From contig JBGTKH010000021.1 in assembly GCA_041744735.1 (NCBI GenBank), positions 1 to 23,219 on the forward strand: 23,219 bases of DNA, written 5' to 3'. Source of the stretch: JBGTKH01 sp041744735 (lineage in GTDB: Bacteria; Planctomycetota; Planctomycetia; Pirellulales; Pirellulaceae). Of this stretch, positions 1 to 6,772 are shown piece after piece. Both the position numbers and the translations under genes were made by a program. The notes under the pieces are model-generated. The model had not been told where the DNA came from, searched no databases, and saw only the letters and a list, made by a program, of their open reading frames with translations. Every line of letters starts with the position of its first letter. The stretch's first letter is position 1.

Positions 1-102
1 ATCGAACCGACACCTCCGCTTCCCGATGCCTATCGTGAATGGGCCGACCGCCTGCTGCGAGAGAAGGGCTTGCGCGACAGCAGCAATCCCTCGCGGGGAT
101 GA
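1..102 (+). CDS. C-terminal fragment of an unidentified protein
   Basis: An open frame enters from the left edge and ends at TGA 100-102, giving the last 33 residues of a protein. The tail is charged and looks helical (REWADRLLREKGLRDSS), which is plausible coding sequence. No family can be named from so short a piece. It runs towards the minus-strand pseudouridine synthase and ends 18 bases before that gene's stop, so the two are convergent. The frame could be chance, but its length without a stop and its codon use are reasonable. Confidence 0.45.
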   Translation: MEPTPPLPDAYREWADRLLREKGLRDSSNPSRG

Positions 103-120
103 GTCACTTCCTCGGCCTGC

Positions 121-1059
121 CTATCCACGACGAAGTTCAACGAAGCGGCGGAATTCTTCGGGGACGGGGACTTCGAAGCGGCAGTGCTGGCCGGTGAGCG
201 GGTGATCGAAGGCCAGCAGCCGGGCGTGGAGGGCTAAGCGGGCCGCCGGCCAGTGACGATGTTTTGCACGCTGGTGCTCGTAGCGCTGGTCGCCCAAGAC
301 GGGATGTCCGGCCTCGGCAAAGTGAACTCGGATCTGATTTCGACGGCCCGTTTCCAGGTGGATGCGAACCAGCGTCGCATCGTCCAAGAGCCGCTGGACT
401 TCGTAGTGCGTGATGGCCACTTCGCCGATGTTGGGGTCGTGGGTGGTGTACCGCTTCAAGCTCTTGTTGGTGGCCAGCCGGCTGCGAAACGTGCCGCTGG
501 TTTGCGTCAGCCTTCCGGCCACGAGGGCCAGGTATTCGCGCTCGGGCTGATGCAGTTCAAATTGGCGCCGCAAGTGACGCTGGGCCTCGACAGTCTTGGC
601 GAAAACCAGCACGCCGGACACTCCGCGGTCCAGCCGATGAACCGCCAGCACTCGCACCTGGCGCCGGCGATTGGCTTTCGTCAGGTAAGCGGAGACGCGC
701 TGGATCAGCGTGTTCGACTCACGCTTGGGCGAGGGGACGGTCAAACACTGGGCCGGCTTACTGACGACGATCAAATGCTCGTCTTCGAACAAGATGTCGA
801 ACCCCAGGTGCTTCGGCGGCTTCTTTTTCGGCGCGTAGCGTTGGCCGGGATCGTAGCGAATTTCCAGGCTGTCGCCGCTCGCCAATCGCTGCCACGGGGC
901 CGCACACGGCTGGCCGTTCAGCCACACGCAATGCTGTTGGAACAGACCCACGGTTTGCCGCCGCGAAGTGCCGGCCAGCGACTGCACGGCGCGATCCGCT
1001 TTGCACAGATCGGCGGGCGTTTCCGCAGTGATTTGCAGAGCCTTGATGATCAGGGACAT
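121..1059 (-). CDS. RluA-family pseudouridine synthase with S4-like N-terminus
   Basis: A 312-residue RNA pseudouridine synthase of the RluA/RluC/RluD family, which isomerises specific uridines in rRNA or tRNA in the cytoplasm. The family signature HRLDRGVSG is at residues 141-149, with Asp144 as the expected catalytic nucleophile. The conserved C-terminal block with GRRNQIRVHFAEAGHPVLGD follows. Residues about 20-70 resemble an S4 RNA-binding fold (VWLNGQ, then LASGDSLEI). A linker rich in Lys and Pro separates the two parts. The length fits the family. The modified position (23S or tRNA) cannot be decided from sequence alone. The gene lies 23 bases downstream of a 33-aa lysine-rich ORF on the same strand and is probably co-transcribed with it. 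A long antisense frame on the + strand over this gene is a shadow. Confidence 0.9.
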   Translation of the reverse strand: MSLIIKALQITAETPADLCKADRAVQSLAGTSRRQTVGLFQQHCVWLNGQPCAAPWQRLASGDSLEIRYDPGQRYAPKKKPPKHLGFDILFEDEHLIVVSKPAQCLTVPSPKRESNTLIQRVSAYLTKANRRRQVRVLAVHRLDRGVSGVLVFAKTVEAQRHLRRQFELHQPEREYLALVAGRLTQTSGTFRSRLATNKSLKRYTTHDPNIGEVAITHYEVQRLLDDATLVRIHLETGRRNQIRVHFAEAGHPVLGDQRYEHQRAKHRHWPAARLALHARLLAFDHPLTGQHCRFEVPVPEEFRRFVELRRG

Positions 1060-1082
1060 GACCGCTGCACTCGCGGCACCTC

Positions 1083-1184
1083 TTACCGCTTCTTATCCGC
1101 GGGCTTGCTGTCCGGCTTTTTGCCGCCCTTTTTCACTTTCATCTTCTTCTTGTCGTCTTTTTGGCGATTGTCACCCTTACCCAT
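1083..1184 (-). CDS. 33-aa lysine-rich basic protein, Thx-like N-terminus
   Basis: A minus-strand ORF of 33 codons plus TAA, starting at ATG 1184-1182. A good Shine-Dalgarno run (AAGGAAA) sits about seven bases upstream. The product begins MGKGDNRQKDDKKK and is dominated by Lys, with few hydrophobic residues, so it should be a highly basic, disordered, probably RNA-binding polypeptide. The opening MGKGD resembles the start of the small 30S ribosomal protein Thx (bTHX), but the Thx body with its Gly-Thr-Tyr-Gly motif is not seen. The resemblance is therefore suggestive only. The downstream neighbour is an rRNA/tRNA pseudouridine synthase, which fits a ribosome-related role by context. Chance is possible for so short a frame, but the ribosome binding site and strong composition bias argue for a real gene. 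Confidence 0.6.
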   Translation of the reverse strand: MGKGDNRQKDDKKKMKVKKGGKKPDSKPADKKR

Positions 1185-1371
1185 TGTCGTTTCCTTTTTC
1201 CAGAAATTGTTGTACTGGCCTGACTCCCGACCCCGCTCCGCGCCCGCGCGTTACGATGTCGGCTGCTTGACTTTGCTTTCCGCGAAGCCTGTTCGACACA
1301 TACTAGCGTATGCGAGGCGATCCGCGAACCGCGGTTAGCTTTCTAGTGCTTTGTCACAGCTTGATTTTCGG

Positions 1372-1436
1372 GTGAGCCGAACGCGCGAGTGTCGGGCGGT
1401 CGGCAAAAACGCCCGTGGCTAGCGCCATCGGCTCAC
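1372..1436. repeat. Intergenic palindromic unit (REP-like), nested hairpin
   Basis: Terminal 9-base arms GTGAGCCGA (1372-1380) and TCGGCTCAC (1428-1436) are perfectly complementary. Inside them a second stem, CGGGCG (1393-1398) and CGCCCG (1410-1415), closes an A-rich loop. The unit lies between two divergent genes, not just after a gene end with a T-run, so it looks more like a dispersed palindromic repeat than a terminator. No second copy of this family is present in the window. Confidence 0.6.
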
Positions 1437-1501
1437 AGTTCAAGCCGAATGTGGAACCAATTCTAACCAACTGCCCCTTCTAATTTCGCGGCGGATCGGG
1501 T

Positions 1502-1507
1502 TATACT
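1502..1507 (+). promoter_or_regulatory. Possible -10 element for the DUF1549 gene
   Basis: TATACT matches five of six bases of the sigma-70 -10 consensus and sits about 64 bases before the preferred ATG. No good -35 lies at the expected distance, so the call is weak. Confidence 0.3.
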
Positions 1508-1570
1508 TGACCCGCGTCCTTTGGGGCGACCCCGCAGCAGACCGTGGCACACCAGGTTAGGAAGCACGCC

Positions 1571-4228
1571 ATGACACGACTCGATGATGGCCGGCGCCGT
1601 GCGACGAAGGCCACCGCCGCATGGATTCTTTGCTCACTCTTGGCATTCTTGGCAGCGCCGATTGACATGCGGGCCGATGAGCCGCGCGAGGCAGACTCGG
1701 TCGCCGCGGGGGATATCGCAACCGACGCTGTACTGGTCGAGATCTACGAAGGGCTACCGACGGCGGACACTTGGGAATTTGAATTGGCAACTCCCACAGA
1801 GTCGTTTACACAGACAGGATTTGCTCTCGCGGATTTACCCAAGAAGTACACGTCCAGCGGCGTGATTGCAGATCGCTCGAATCCGTTTCTCGTGCGGCTG
1901 TCGTTGAAGCAGCGCGTGGCGGCGGGGCAATCCGACCTGTTGCTGCGTGCTCGGGGCGCGGCCCGGTTGCTGGTCGATGGCCAGATCGTGGCGAAGACGA
2001 ATTTCGTAAACCGCAATGCCAGCGGTCACGAAGAGGTTCCGCAACTGGCCCAGCCGCAACACGCCGGCATGCGGCCGCTGTCGCCCGGATTACAAGAGCG
2101 GATGATTACGCTCGCGCTCGACGATCAAGAGCACGTTTTCCGGTTGGATATCATCGTTGGCGGCAAGGGGCTGCGGGCGGAGATTGGTGAGTTGTGTGTG
2201 GCGATCGGCGGCAAGGGCGAACCGTTAACGTTGCTGGCTGCCGCAGGAGCCAATCCAATTCCGCTGACGGATGATGCTTGGGCTTTGTATGCCAATCGTT
2301 GCTACAAACAATTGAACGAGATGGACGCTCGCAACCGCAAGCAGGCGGCAACGGAAACTGAAGAGTATTGGGAAATACGGCACGACATCGCAAGACGTGA
2401 AATCGCTGAGCAACCGGCACTGCCGCTGCCCGAAATCCCGCTGGAGATACCGGTGCACAACGCGGTGGATCATTTCATCGGCGCGCGATTGGTCGATGCG
2501 GGCGTTCGACCGGCGCACTTGACCGACGATTATGCGTTCTTACGCCGCGTGACGCTCGACACTGTCGGTGTGATTCCAACGCCCGACGAGATTGCCGCTT
2601 TCATTAGTGACGACCGAGACTCCAACCGCCGCGGACGCGTGATCGACCGGCTGTTGGACGATCCGCGCTGGGCCGATCATTGGGTCGGCTATTGGCAAGA
2701 CGTGCTGGCCGAGAACCCCGGCATCCTCAAGCCCGAGCTTAATAACACGGGACCGTTCCGCTGGTGGATTTACGAGTCGTTTCTGGACAACAAGCCAATT
2801 GATCGCTTTGTCAGCGAGTTGGTGATGATGGAAGGCAGCCGCTACGGCGGCGGTCCGGCCGGCTTTGCGATGGCCACGCAGAACGACTCGCCGATGGCCG
2901 CCAAGGCGCACGTGCTCGGCCAAGCCTTTCTGGGGCTGAACATGACGTGTGCCCGCTGCCACGACGCGCCGTATCATCCGTTCAAGCAGGAAGAACTGTT
3001 CAGTCTGGCGGCAATGTTGGACCGCAAAACGATTTCGTTGCCCGCGACCAGCACCGTGCCGACAACGCCCGGCGCTCGCAAGCCGCTGGTCGAGATTTCG
3101 CTGAAGCCGGGCGACAAGATCGAACCGCATTGGCCGTTCGCCGATTTAGCGTCCAGCGATCTGCCGGATGGAGTGTTGCGGAATTCGGATGATGCGCGGG
3201 AGCGGCTCGCGGCATTGATCACGTCGCCGCACAACGCACGGTTCGCTCAAGTGATCGTGAATCGGTTGTGGCAGCGATACATGGGGCGCGGGATCGTCGA
3301 GCCGGTTGATGATTGGGAAGTGGCTACGCCAACGCATCCTGAACTGCTGGATTACCTGGCTCGCGAGTTGGTGCTGCACGATTACGATTTGAAGCACGTC
3401 GCGCGGTTGATTCTGAATTCGCATGCATATCAACGGGAAGTTCGGCGCGACGGGAGCGACGAAGACTTGTCGGTCGTGCGGTTGTACGCTTCGCCCACGC
3501 GGCGTCGGATGACGGCCGAGCAACTGGTCGATTCTCTGTTCGCCGCGGCGGGTAAGCAATTGAATACCGAGCCGTTGACGCTCGATCCCGATGGGCGGCG
3601 GCCGGTCGAGACGTTTTTGAATTTGGGCACGCCGCGGCGGGCGTGGGAGTTTACGTCTTTGTCGAACGAGCGTGACCGGCCGGCGCTGGCTTTGCCGGCG
3701 GCGCAGAGCATCGTCGATGCGCTAGTGGCCTTTGGCTGGCGCGACGCGCGGCCGAATCCGATCACCGTGCGTGAAGAAACGCCCACCGTGCTGCAGCCGC
3801 TGACGCTGGCCAACGGCATCGTCGGCAGCCGCGCGTCGCGGTTGTCGGACGATAGTGCGGTGACACAACTTTGTCTGCAAGACATGCCGGTCGAGCAGTT
3901 GGTCGAGCGCGTAACGCTGCTGTTGATGTCGCGGCGGCCGGCGGACGACGAGCGAACCATGTTTGTCGAACTCTTGGCCGACGGCTATGAAACTCGCAAA
4001 GTTGCCGCACAGAAAACTGACAGCGAGCAACGCACGATTGCGAAGCGCAACGCCGTCTCATGGTCGAACCACCTGAGTGCGGAAGCCACCAAGATCAAGC
4101 TGGAACTAGAACGCGCCGCCCGCGAAGGCGACCCGCCGACCAAACGCTTGCAACCCGACTGGCGCGAGCGGATGGAAGACGTCGTGTGGGTGCTAATTAA
4201 CTCACCCGAATTTGTATTCGTTCCCTAA
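1571..4228 (+). CDS. DUF1549/DUF1553 planctomycete secreted protein with CxxCH motif
   Basis: An 885-residue exported protein of the DUF1549 (PSCyt2) plus DUF1553 (PSD1) class that is expanded in planctomycetes. The ATG at 1571 is preferred over an in-frame GTG at 1544 because AGGA (1559-1562) lies eight bases upstream and a signal peptide follows at once (hydrophobic stretch ILCSLLAFLAAP). After a long N-terminal region with a possible sugar- or ligand-binding beta fold (LLVDGQIV), the DUF1549 part carries the family's CARCHD motif (Cys460, Cys463, His464), a potential c-type haem site. The DUF1553 part follows to the C-terminus (NRLWQRYMGRGIVEP; RRMTAEQLVDSLF). No separate PSCyt1 cytochrome domain is seen. 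It sits 33 bases upstream of a DUF1501 gene, the usual partner. The pair is often linked to polysaccharide use, but the biochemical function is not established. Confidence 0.9.
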   Translation: MTRLDDGRRRATKATAAWILCSLLAFLAAPIDMRADEPREADSVAAGDIATDAVLVEIYEGLPTADTWEFELATPTESFTQTGFALADLPKKYTSSGVIADRSNPFLVRLSLKQRVAAGQSDLLLRARGAARLLVDGQIVAKTNFVNRNASGHEEVPQLAQPQHAGMRPLSPGLQERMITLALDDQEHVFRLDIIVGGKGLRAEIGELCVAIGGKGEPLTLLAAAGANPIPLTDDAWALYANRCYKQLNEMDARNRKQAATETEEYWEIRHDIARREIAEQPALPLPEIPLEIPVHNAVDHFIGARLVDAGVRPAHLTDDYAFLRRVTLDTVGVIPTPDEIAAFISDDRDSNRRGRVIDRLLDDPRWADHWVGYWQDVLAENPGILKPELNNTGPFRWWIYESFLDNKPIDRFVSELVMMEGSRYGGGPAGFAMATQNDSPMAAKAHVLGQAFLGLNMTCARCHDAPYHPFKQEELFSLAAMLDRKTISLPATSTVPTTPGARKPLVEISLKPGDKIEPHWPFADLASSDLPDGVLRNSDDARERLAALITSPHNARFAQVIVNRLWQRYMGRGIVEPVDDWEVATPTHPELLDYLARELVLHDYDLKHVARLILNSHAYQREVRRDGSDEDLSVVRLYASPTRRRMTAEQLVDSLFAAAGKQLNTEPLTLDPDGRRPVETFLNLGTPRRAWEFTSLSNERDRPALALPAAQSIVDALVAFGWRDARPNPITVREETPTVLQPLTLANGIVGSRASRLSDDSAVTQLCLQDMPVEQLVERVTLLLMSRRPADDERTMFVELLADGYETRKVAAQKTDSEQRTIAKRNAVSWSNHLSAEATKIKLELERAAREGDPPTKRLQPDWRERMEDVVWVLINSPEFVFVP

Positions 4229-4261
4229 CTCCCATACGTCCCATCACTCGTGACACGCAGA

Positions 4262-5596
4262 ATGAAGCCCGAACAACCAACACGCCGCCAATTCCTCAGA
4301 AGATCCGGCCAAGTCGGTCTCTTGGCCGCCGGCGCGCTAAGTCTTGGCGGAGTCAATCCACTGGCGTCTCTCGCATTGGCCGAAGAGCCCACGAGTCAAT
4401 CCGCGCTCGCTGGCAAAGCCGACAGTTGTATCTTCATTTGGCTGGGCGGCGGCGCTTGTCACATTGACACTTGGGACCCGAAGCTGAAGGGCGATCCGAA
4501 GGCGAAGAAGGCGGGGTCGTATTACGATCGGATTCCGACGGCGATTCAAGGCGCGGAAGTGTGCGAACATTTGCAACGAATGGCGCCGCTGATGGATCGC
4601 ACGGTGATCATGCGCAGCGTGTATCACGACGTGATCGACGAACATGCTGCGGCCGTCAACCGCGTGCACGTCGGCCGGCCGCCGACCGGCACGACGCAGT
4701 ATCCGTCGATCGGTTCGGTGGTGGCTCACGAGTTGGGCGCGCGCGGCGAAGGCGTGCCGGCTTATGTCGTGATGGGCTATCCCAGCGCCAGTCGCGGCCC
4801 GGGCTTTCTGGGCGCCGAATGCGGCTACGTTTATTTGACCGACACGCAGCTTGGGCCGGCGGGTTTGAAGCGGCCCGACGACGTTAGCGATCAGCGTCAG
4901 CAGCGGCGCGAGGCACTGCTGGCAAAACTGCGCGAAGGATATTTGCAGCAGCATGCGGCCGATCAGAAGATCAAGGATTACGCCGCCGCCAGCGTCGCAG
5001 GATTTCGTTTGGCCGGGCCGAAATTCATGAGCGTCTTCGATCTCCAGAGCGAGGCGGACTCGTTGCGCGAAGTGTATGGCGGCGAGTTCGGCCAGCGCTG
5101 TTTACTGGCGCGGCGGTTGGTCCAGAGCGGCGTGCGGTTTGTCGAAGTTTCGTTCAACTTAAACTTCCTCAACGGCACCGGCTGGGACACGCACAACGAA
5201 GGGCAGTTGAACCAGCACGTGCTGATTCAAGAACTGGATCAAGCGCTGGCGGCGCTGATTGTCGATCTCGAGAAACACAAACGGCTCGACCGCACGTTAA
5301 TCGTCGTGGCGACCGAATTCGGCCGCCCGCCCGAATTCGACGGCGGCGGCGGCCGCGGCCACTACAGCAAAGCCTTCAGCATGCTGCTGGCCGGCGGCGG
5401 ATTGCGAACCGGGCAAGTCATCGGAACGACCGACGAGTTGGGAAAGAAGATCATCGACCGGCCTGTCTCGATTCCCGATCTGCATGCCACGATCTACACG
5501 GCGCTGGGAATCAATCCTGCAGAGGAACTCTATGACGGCGATCGTCCGGTGCCAATTACGGATCGCGGGAATGCGGTGCGGGAAGTCTTGGCGTAG
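4262..5596 (+). CDS. DUF1501 Tat-exported sulfatase-like protein
   Basis: A DUF1501 protein of 444 residues from ATG 4262; an in-frame GTG at 4250 would add four. Neither start has a clear Shine-Dalgarno sequence. The N-terminus has a twin-arginine signal (TRRQFLRRSG) followed by a hydrophobic stretch ending near LALAEE, so it should be exported folded, which fits a metal-dependent enzyme. The family belongs to the alkaline phosphatase/sulfatase-like superfamily. Visible motifs are FIWLGGGACHIDTWDPK near the N-terminus, SVYHDVIDEH, GWDTHNEG and TEFGRPPEF; the last is usually EFGRTP, so Pro replaces Thr here. It follows the DUF1549/DUF1553 gene closely on the same strand and is surely co-transcribed. 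The substrate is unknown. Confidence 0.9.
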   Translation: MKPEQPTRRQFLRRSGQVGLLAAGALSLGGVNPLASLALAEEPTSQSALAGKADSCIFIWLGGGACHIDTWDPKLKGDPKAKKAGSYYDRIPTAIQGAEVCEHLQRMAPLMDRTVIMRSVYHDVIDEHAAAVNRVHVGRPPTGTTQYPSIGSVVAHELGARGEGVPAYVVMGYPSASRGPGFLGAECGYVYLTDTQLGPAGLKRPDDVSDQRQQRREALLAKLREGYLQQHAADQKIKDYAAASVAGFRLAGPKFMSVFDLQSEADSLREVYGGEFGQRCLLARRLVQSGVRFVEVSFNLNFLNGTGWDTHNEGQLNQHVLIQELDQALAALIVDLEKHKRLDRTLIVVATEFGRPPEFDGGGGRGHYSKAFSMLLAGGGLRTGQVIGTTDELGKKIIDRPVSIPDLHATIYTALGINPAEELYDGDRPVPITDRGNAVREVLA

Positions 5597-5623
5597 TGCA
5601 TCGTGACGACTTATTCGTCGGGG

Positions 5624-5687
5624 GTTGCCGAAGTCGCTAGACTTTGGGCGGCCTTGAGAACGGCCAAACTCTGGCGAGTTCGGCTAC
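5624..5687. repeat. Intergenic palindromic repeat, copy 1
   Basis: Two 24-base arms (5624-5647 and 5664-5687) form a long hairpin with a 16-base spacer that itself contains GGCC...GGCC. The 3' arm is identical over 24 bases to the 3' arm of the copy at 21346-21410. The 5' arms of the two copies differ at two positions. Flanking GGGTTGCC (5622-5629) and GGCAACCC (5693-5700) offer an alternative, longer outer pairing. It lies 27 bases after the DUF1501 stop and could also act as a terminator, although no T-run follows. Confidence 0.8.
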
Positions 5688-5729
5688 CTCGGGGCAACCC
5701 GCATTCTTCGCAACGGCAAATCCTCTAAA

Positions 5730-5786
5730 AAATTCTCGGATTCTCTAAAGCTGAGAATTTGACAACGGCGCAACGTGACATAGGTT
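5730..5786 (+). promoter_or_regulatory. Candidate promoter with overlapping dyad for the riboswitch/flp transcript
   Basis: A perfect 8-base inverted repeat, AAATTCTC (5730-5737) and GAGAATTT (5753-5760), surrounds a 15-base centre and overlaps a consensus -35 TTGACA at 5759-5764. The best -10 at allowed spacing is TAGGTT (5781-5786, 16-base spacer), which is poor. The dyad could be an operator. The position fits a transcript that starts ahead of the aptamer at 5948. Confidence 0.35.
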
Positions 5787-5947
5787 TCAAGTGCAGAGGG
5801 AAAACGTCTACGGACGTGTGAACTCTGACGCAGCGGCCTTTCGGGGCGGCTGCGGAGGCAAGTCTCCTATCGAACGAAATCTGAACTAGTCACGTCACTG
5901 TTCTTCTCGATCGACGGGCGATTTGGCTTTAAGAGCCTGCTGCCTCA

Positions 5948-6045
5948 CATCCTCGATAAAGGCAAACCGGTCGCAAGGCCGGGGCGCAAAGCCAAGGACC
6001 ACGCCACAGTTTCTGCGGCGCGGCAGCCTGGTTGCCGAACGGATG
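5948..6045 (+). promoter_or_regulatory. Cyclic-di-GMP-I (GEMM-I) riboswitch aptamer
   Basis: The segment matches the GEMM-I consensus in order. Closing stem CATCC (5948-5952) pairs with GGATG (6041-6045). The conserved block AGGCAAACC leads into hairpin CCGGTC-GCAA-GGCCGG (5967-5982) with a GNRA tetraloop, as in the Vibrio cholerae Vc2 aptamer. The hallmark GCGCAAAGCC joins to a second hairpin, with CGCC 6002-6005 pairing with GGCG 6017-6020 and CAG with CTG inside. The 3' block GGCAGCCTGGTTGCCGAAC corresponds to the Vc2 segment around GGTTACCGA. The class binds c-di-GMP and often precedes pilus and motility genes. Here the next gene is the Flp pilin, 233 bases downstream. Whether ligand turns expression on or off cannot be read from the sequence. 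Confidence 0.88.
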
Positions 6046-6278
6046 TTGAACGTTGCTGAGCGGGGCACTCGGTGGCGAACAGTATTCACTTGGGCGAATT
6101 GAAGAGGAAGAGGCACTTTGCACGTCAAAGTTTGGGTTTTCGCCGGGCGCACAGCAGGCCCGTGTTGTTCGTTGTAGCAGCACGGCACTCGGCGGGACCC
6201 GTAACGTACCCATGATCAAGGCGGTCAATCACTGCGGCCATTCGTATGCCGTCAGGACCGCGAAAGGTGGAGGAACCT
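6046..6278 (+). other. Leader between riboswitch and flp; expression platform not identified
   Basis: This untranslated stretch links the aptamer to the pilin start. It holds a short hairpin, ACTTTG (6115-6120) with CAAAGT (6126-6131), followed by a T-containing stretch, which might be a weak conditional terminator. A 12-base near-repeat GGCACTCGGYGG occurs at 6064 and again exactly 120 bases later at 6184. No convincing strong terminator or anti-Shine-Dalgarno pairing is visible. Confidence 0.4.
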
Positions 6279-6482
6279 ATGAAGAGTTTCGTGAAGAAAG
6301 TGCAGCGTTTCCTGGTTTCGGAAGATGGCCCGACCGCGGTTGAGTACGCGGTGATGCTGGCCCTGATCGTGATCGTCTGCTTGACGGCGATTCAGGCCAT
6401 CGGCACCAACTCGAAGGCTTCGTTCCAGGGCATCGCCGACAACATCGAGGCGGCCAACCTGGAAGGCGGCCTGGGATCGTAA
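6279..6482 (+). CDS. flp: Flp-type type IVb pilin
   Basis: A 67-residue Flp/Fap pilin, the structural subunit of Tad pili. ATG 6279 is chosen because GGAGG (6268-6272) lies six bases upstream. A longer in-frame reading from 6246 would add residues not seen in pilins. The short basic leader ends in Gly, followed by PTAVEYAVMLALIVIV: cleavage after Gly leaves Glu at position 5 and Tyr at position 6 of the mature pilin, the Flp signature. The hydrophobic segment forms the filament core, and the C-terminus is short and Gly-rich. The prepilin peptidase is encoded about 290 bases downstream. The gene has a c-di-GMP riboswitch in its leader and a strong hairpin after its stop, both consistent with separate, high-level and conditional expression. 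Confidence 0.95.
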   Translation: MKSFVKKVQRFLVSEDGPTAVEYAVMLALIVIVCLTAIQAIGTNSKASFQGIADNIEAANLEGGLGS

Positions 6483-6534
6483 TGACTCGCCGACGCTCAA
6501 TTGTGAGCTAGGCTTGTTTTGAAAGAACTTTCGC

Positions 6535-6570
6535 CCCCACGGCGCTCACGGCGAGCGCCGTGGGGAATTT
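6535..6570 (+). terminator. Strong intrinsic terminator/attenuator after flp
   Basis: A perfect 13-bp GC-rich stem (6535-6547 with 6553-6565) closes a 5-base loop, ACGGC, and is followed by AATTTT. It lies 52 bases after the pilin stop and before the rest of the Tad genes. This fits partial termination that gives much more pilin than machinery. Confidence 0.8.
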
Positions 6571-6616
6571 TGGCATTCGGACTAAGCTGATGTACCCAAT
6601 CATTCCAGGAAACGCG

Positions 6617-6700
6617 ATGGCCGGCACGCTCGAAATGGTGTGCTGCTTTTTCACTGTCGTGGCGGCAGTCGTCAGCTACTTGCTGACCCTGCGTGCCTAA
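6617..6700 (+). CDS. 27-aa single-pass membrane microprotein
   Basis: A short ORF between flp and the prepilin peptidase. ATG 6617 has AGGA seven to ten bases upstream. An in-frame ATG at 6590 would give 36 residues but lacks such a site. The product is MAGTLEMVCCFFTVVAAV... through SYLLTLRA: almost one continuous hydrophobic helix with two Cys and a short basic end, so it should span the inner membrane once. I do not recognise the family. Its position inside a Tad locus suggests a small accessory subunit or a pilin-related peptide, but it lacks the Glu5 prepilin signature. It could also be a chance frame. Confidence 0.5.
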   Translation: MAGTLEMVCCFFTVVAAVVSYLLTLRA

Positions 6701-6772
6701 ACACGACGCGCGGTGACTCGCGGTCGCTGGAAGCAACACGCCTGAAACACACACCGGGTAAGGAAGAAGGAC

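Larger units (their letters stand above)
1185..1570. other. Intergenic region between divergent genes
   Basis: This 386-base gap separates the minus-strand small protein from the + strand DUF1549 gene, so it should hold promoters in both directions. The palindromic repeat at 1372-1436 and a -10-like TATACT at 1502-1507 are listed separately. I found no convincing minus-strand promoter and no RNA gene. Confidence 0.6.

Noticed and set aside
253..1338. A 361-codon + strand frame over the pseudouridine synthase gene
   Set aside because: It is antisense to a gene with clear catalytic motifs, and its translation has no recognisable fold or ribosome binding site.
6100..6130. A sigma-54 promoter around GGCACTTTGC before flp
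   Set aside because: The distance between the GG and GC elements is far shorter than the required ten bases.
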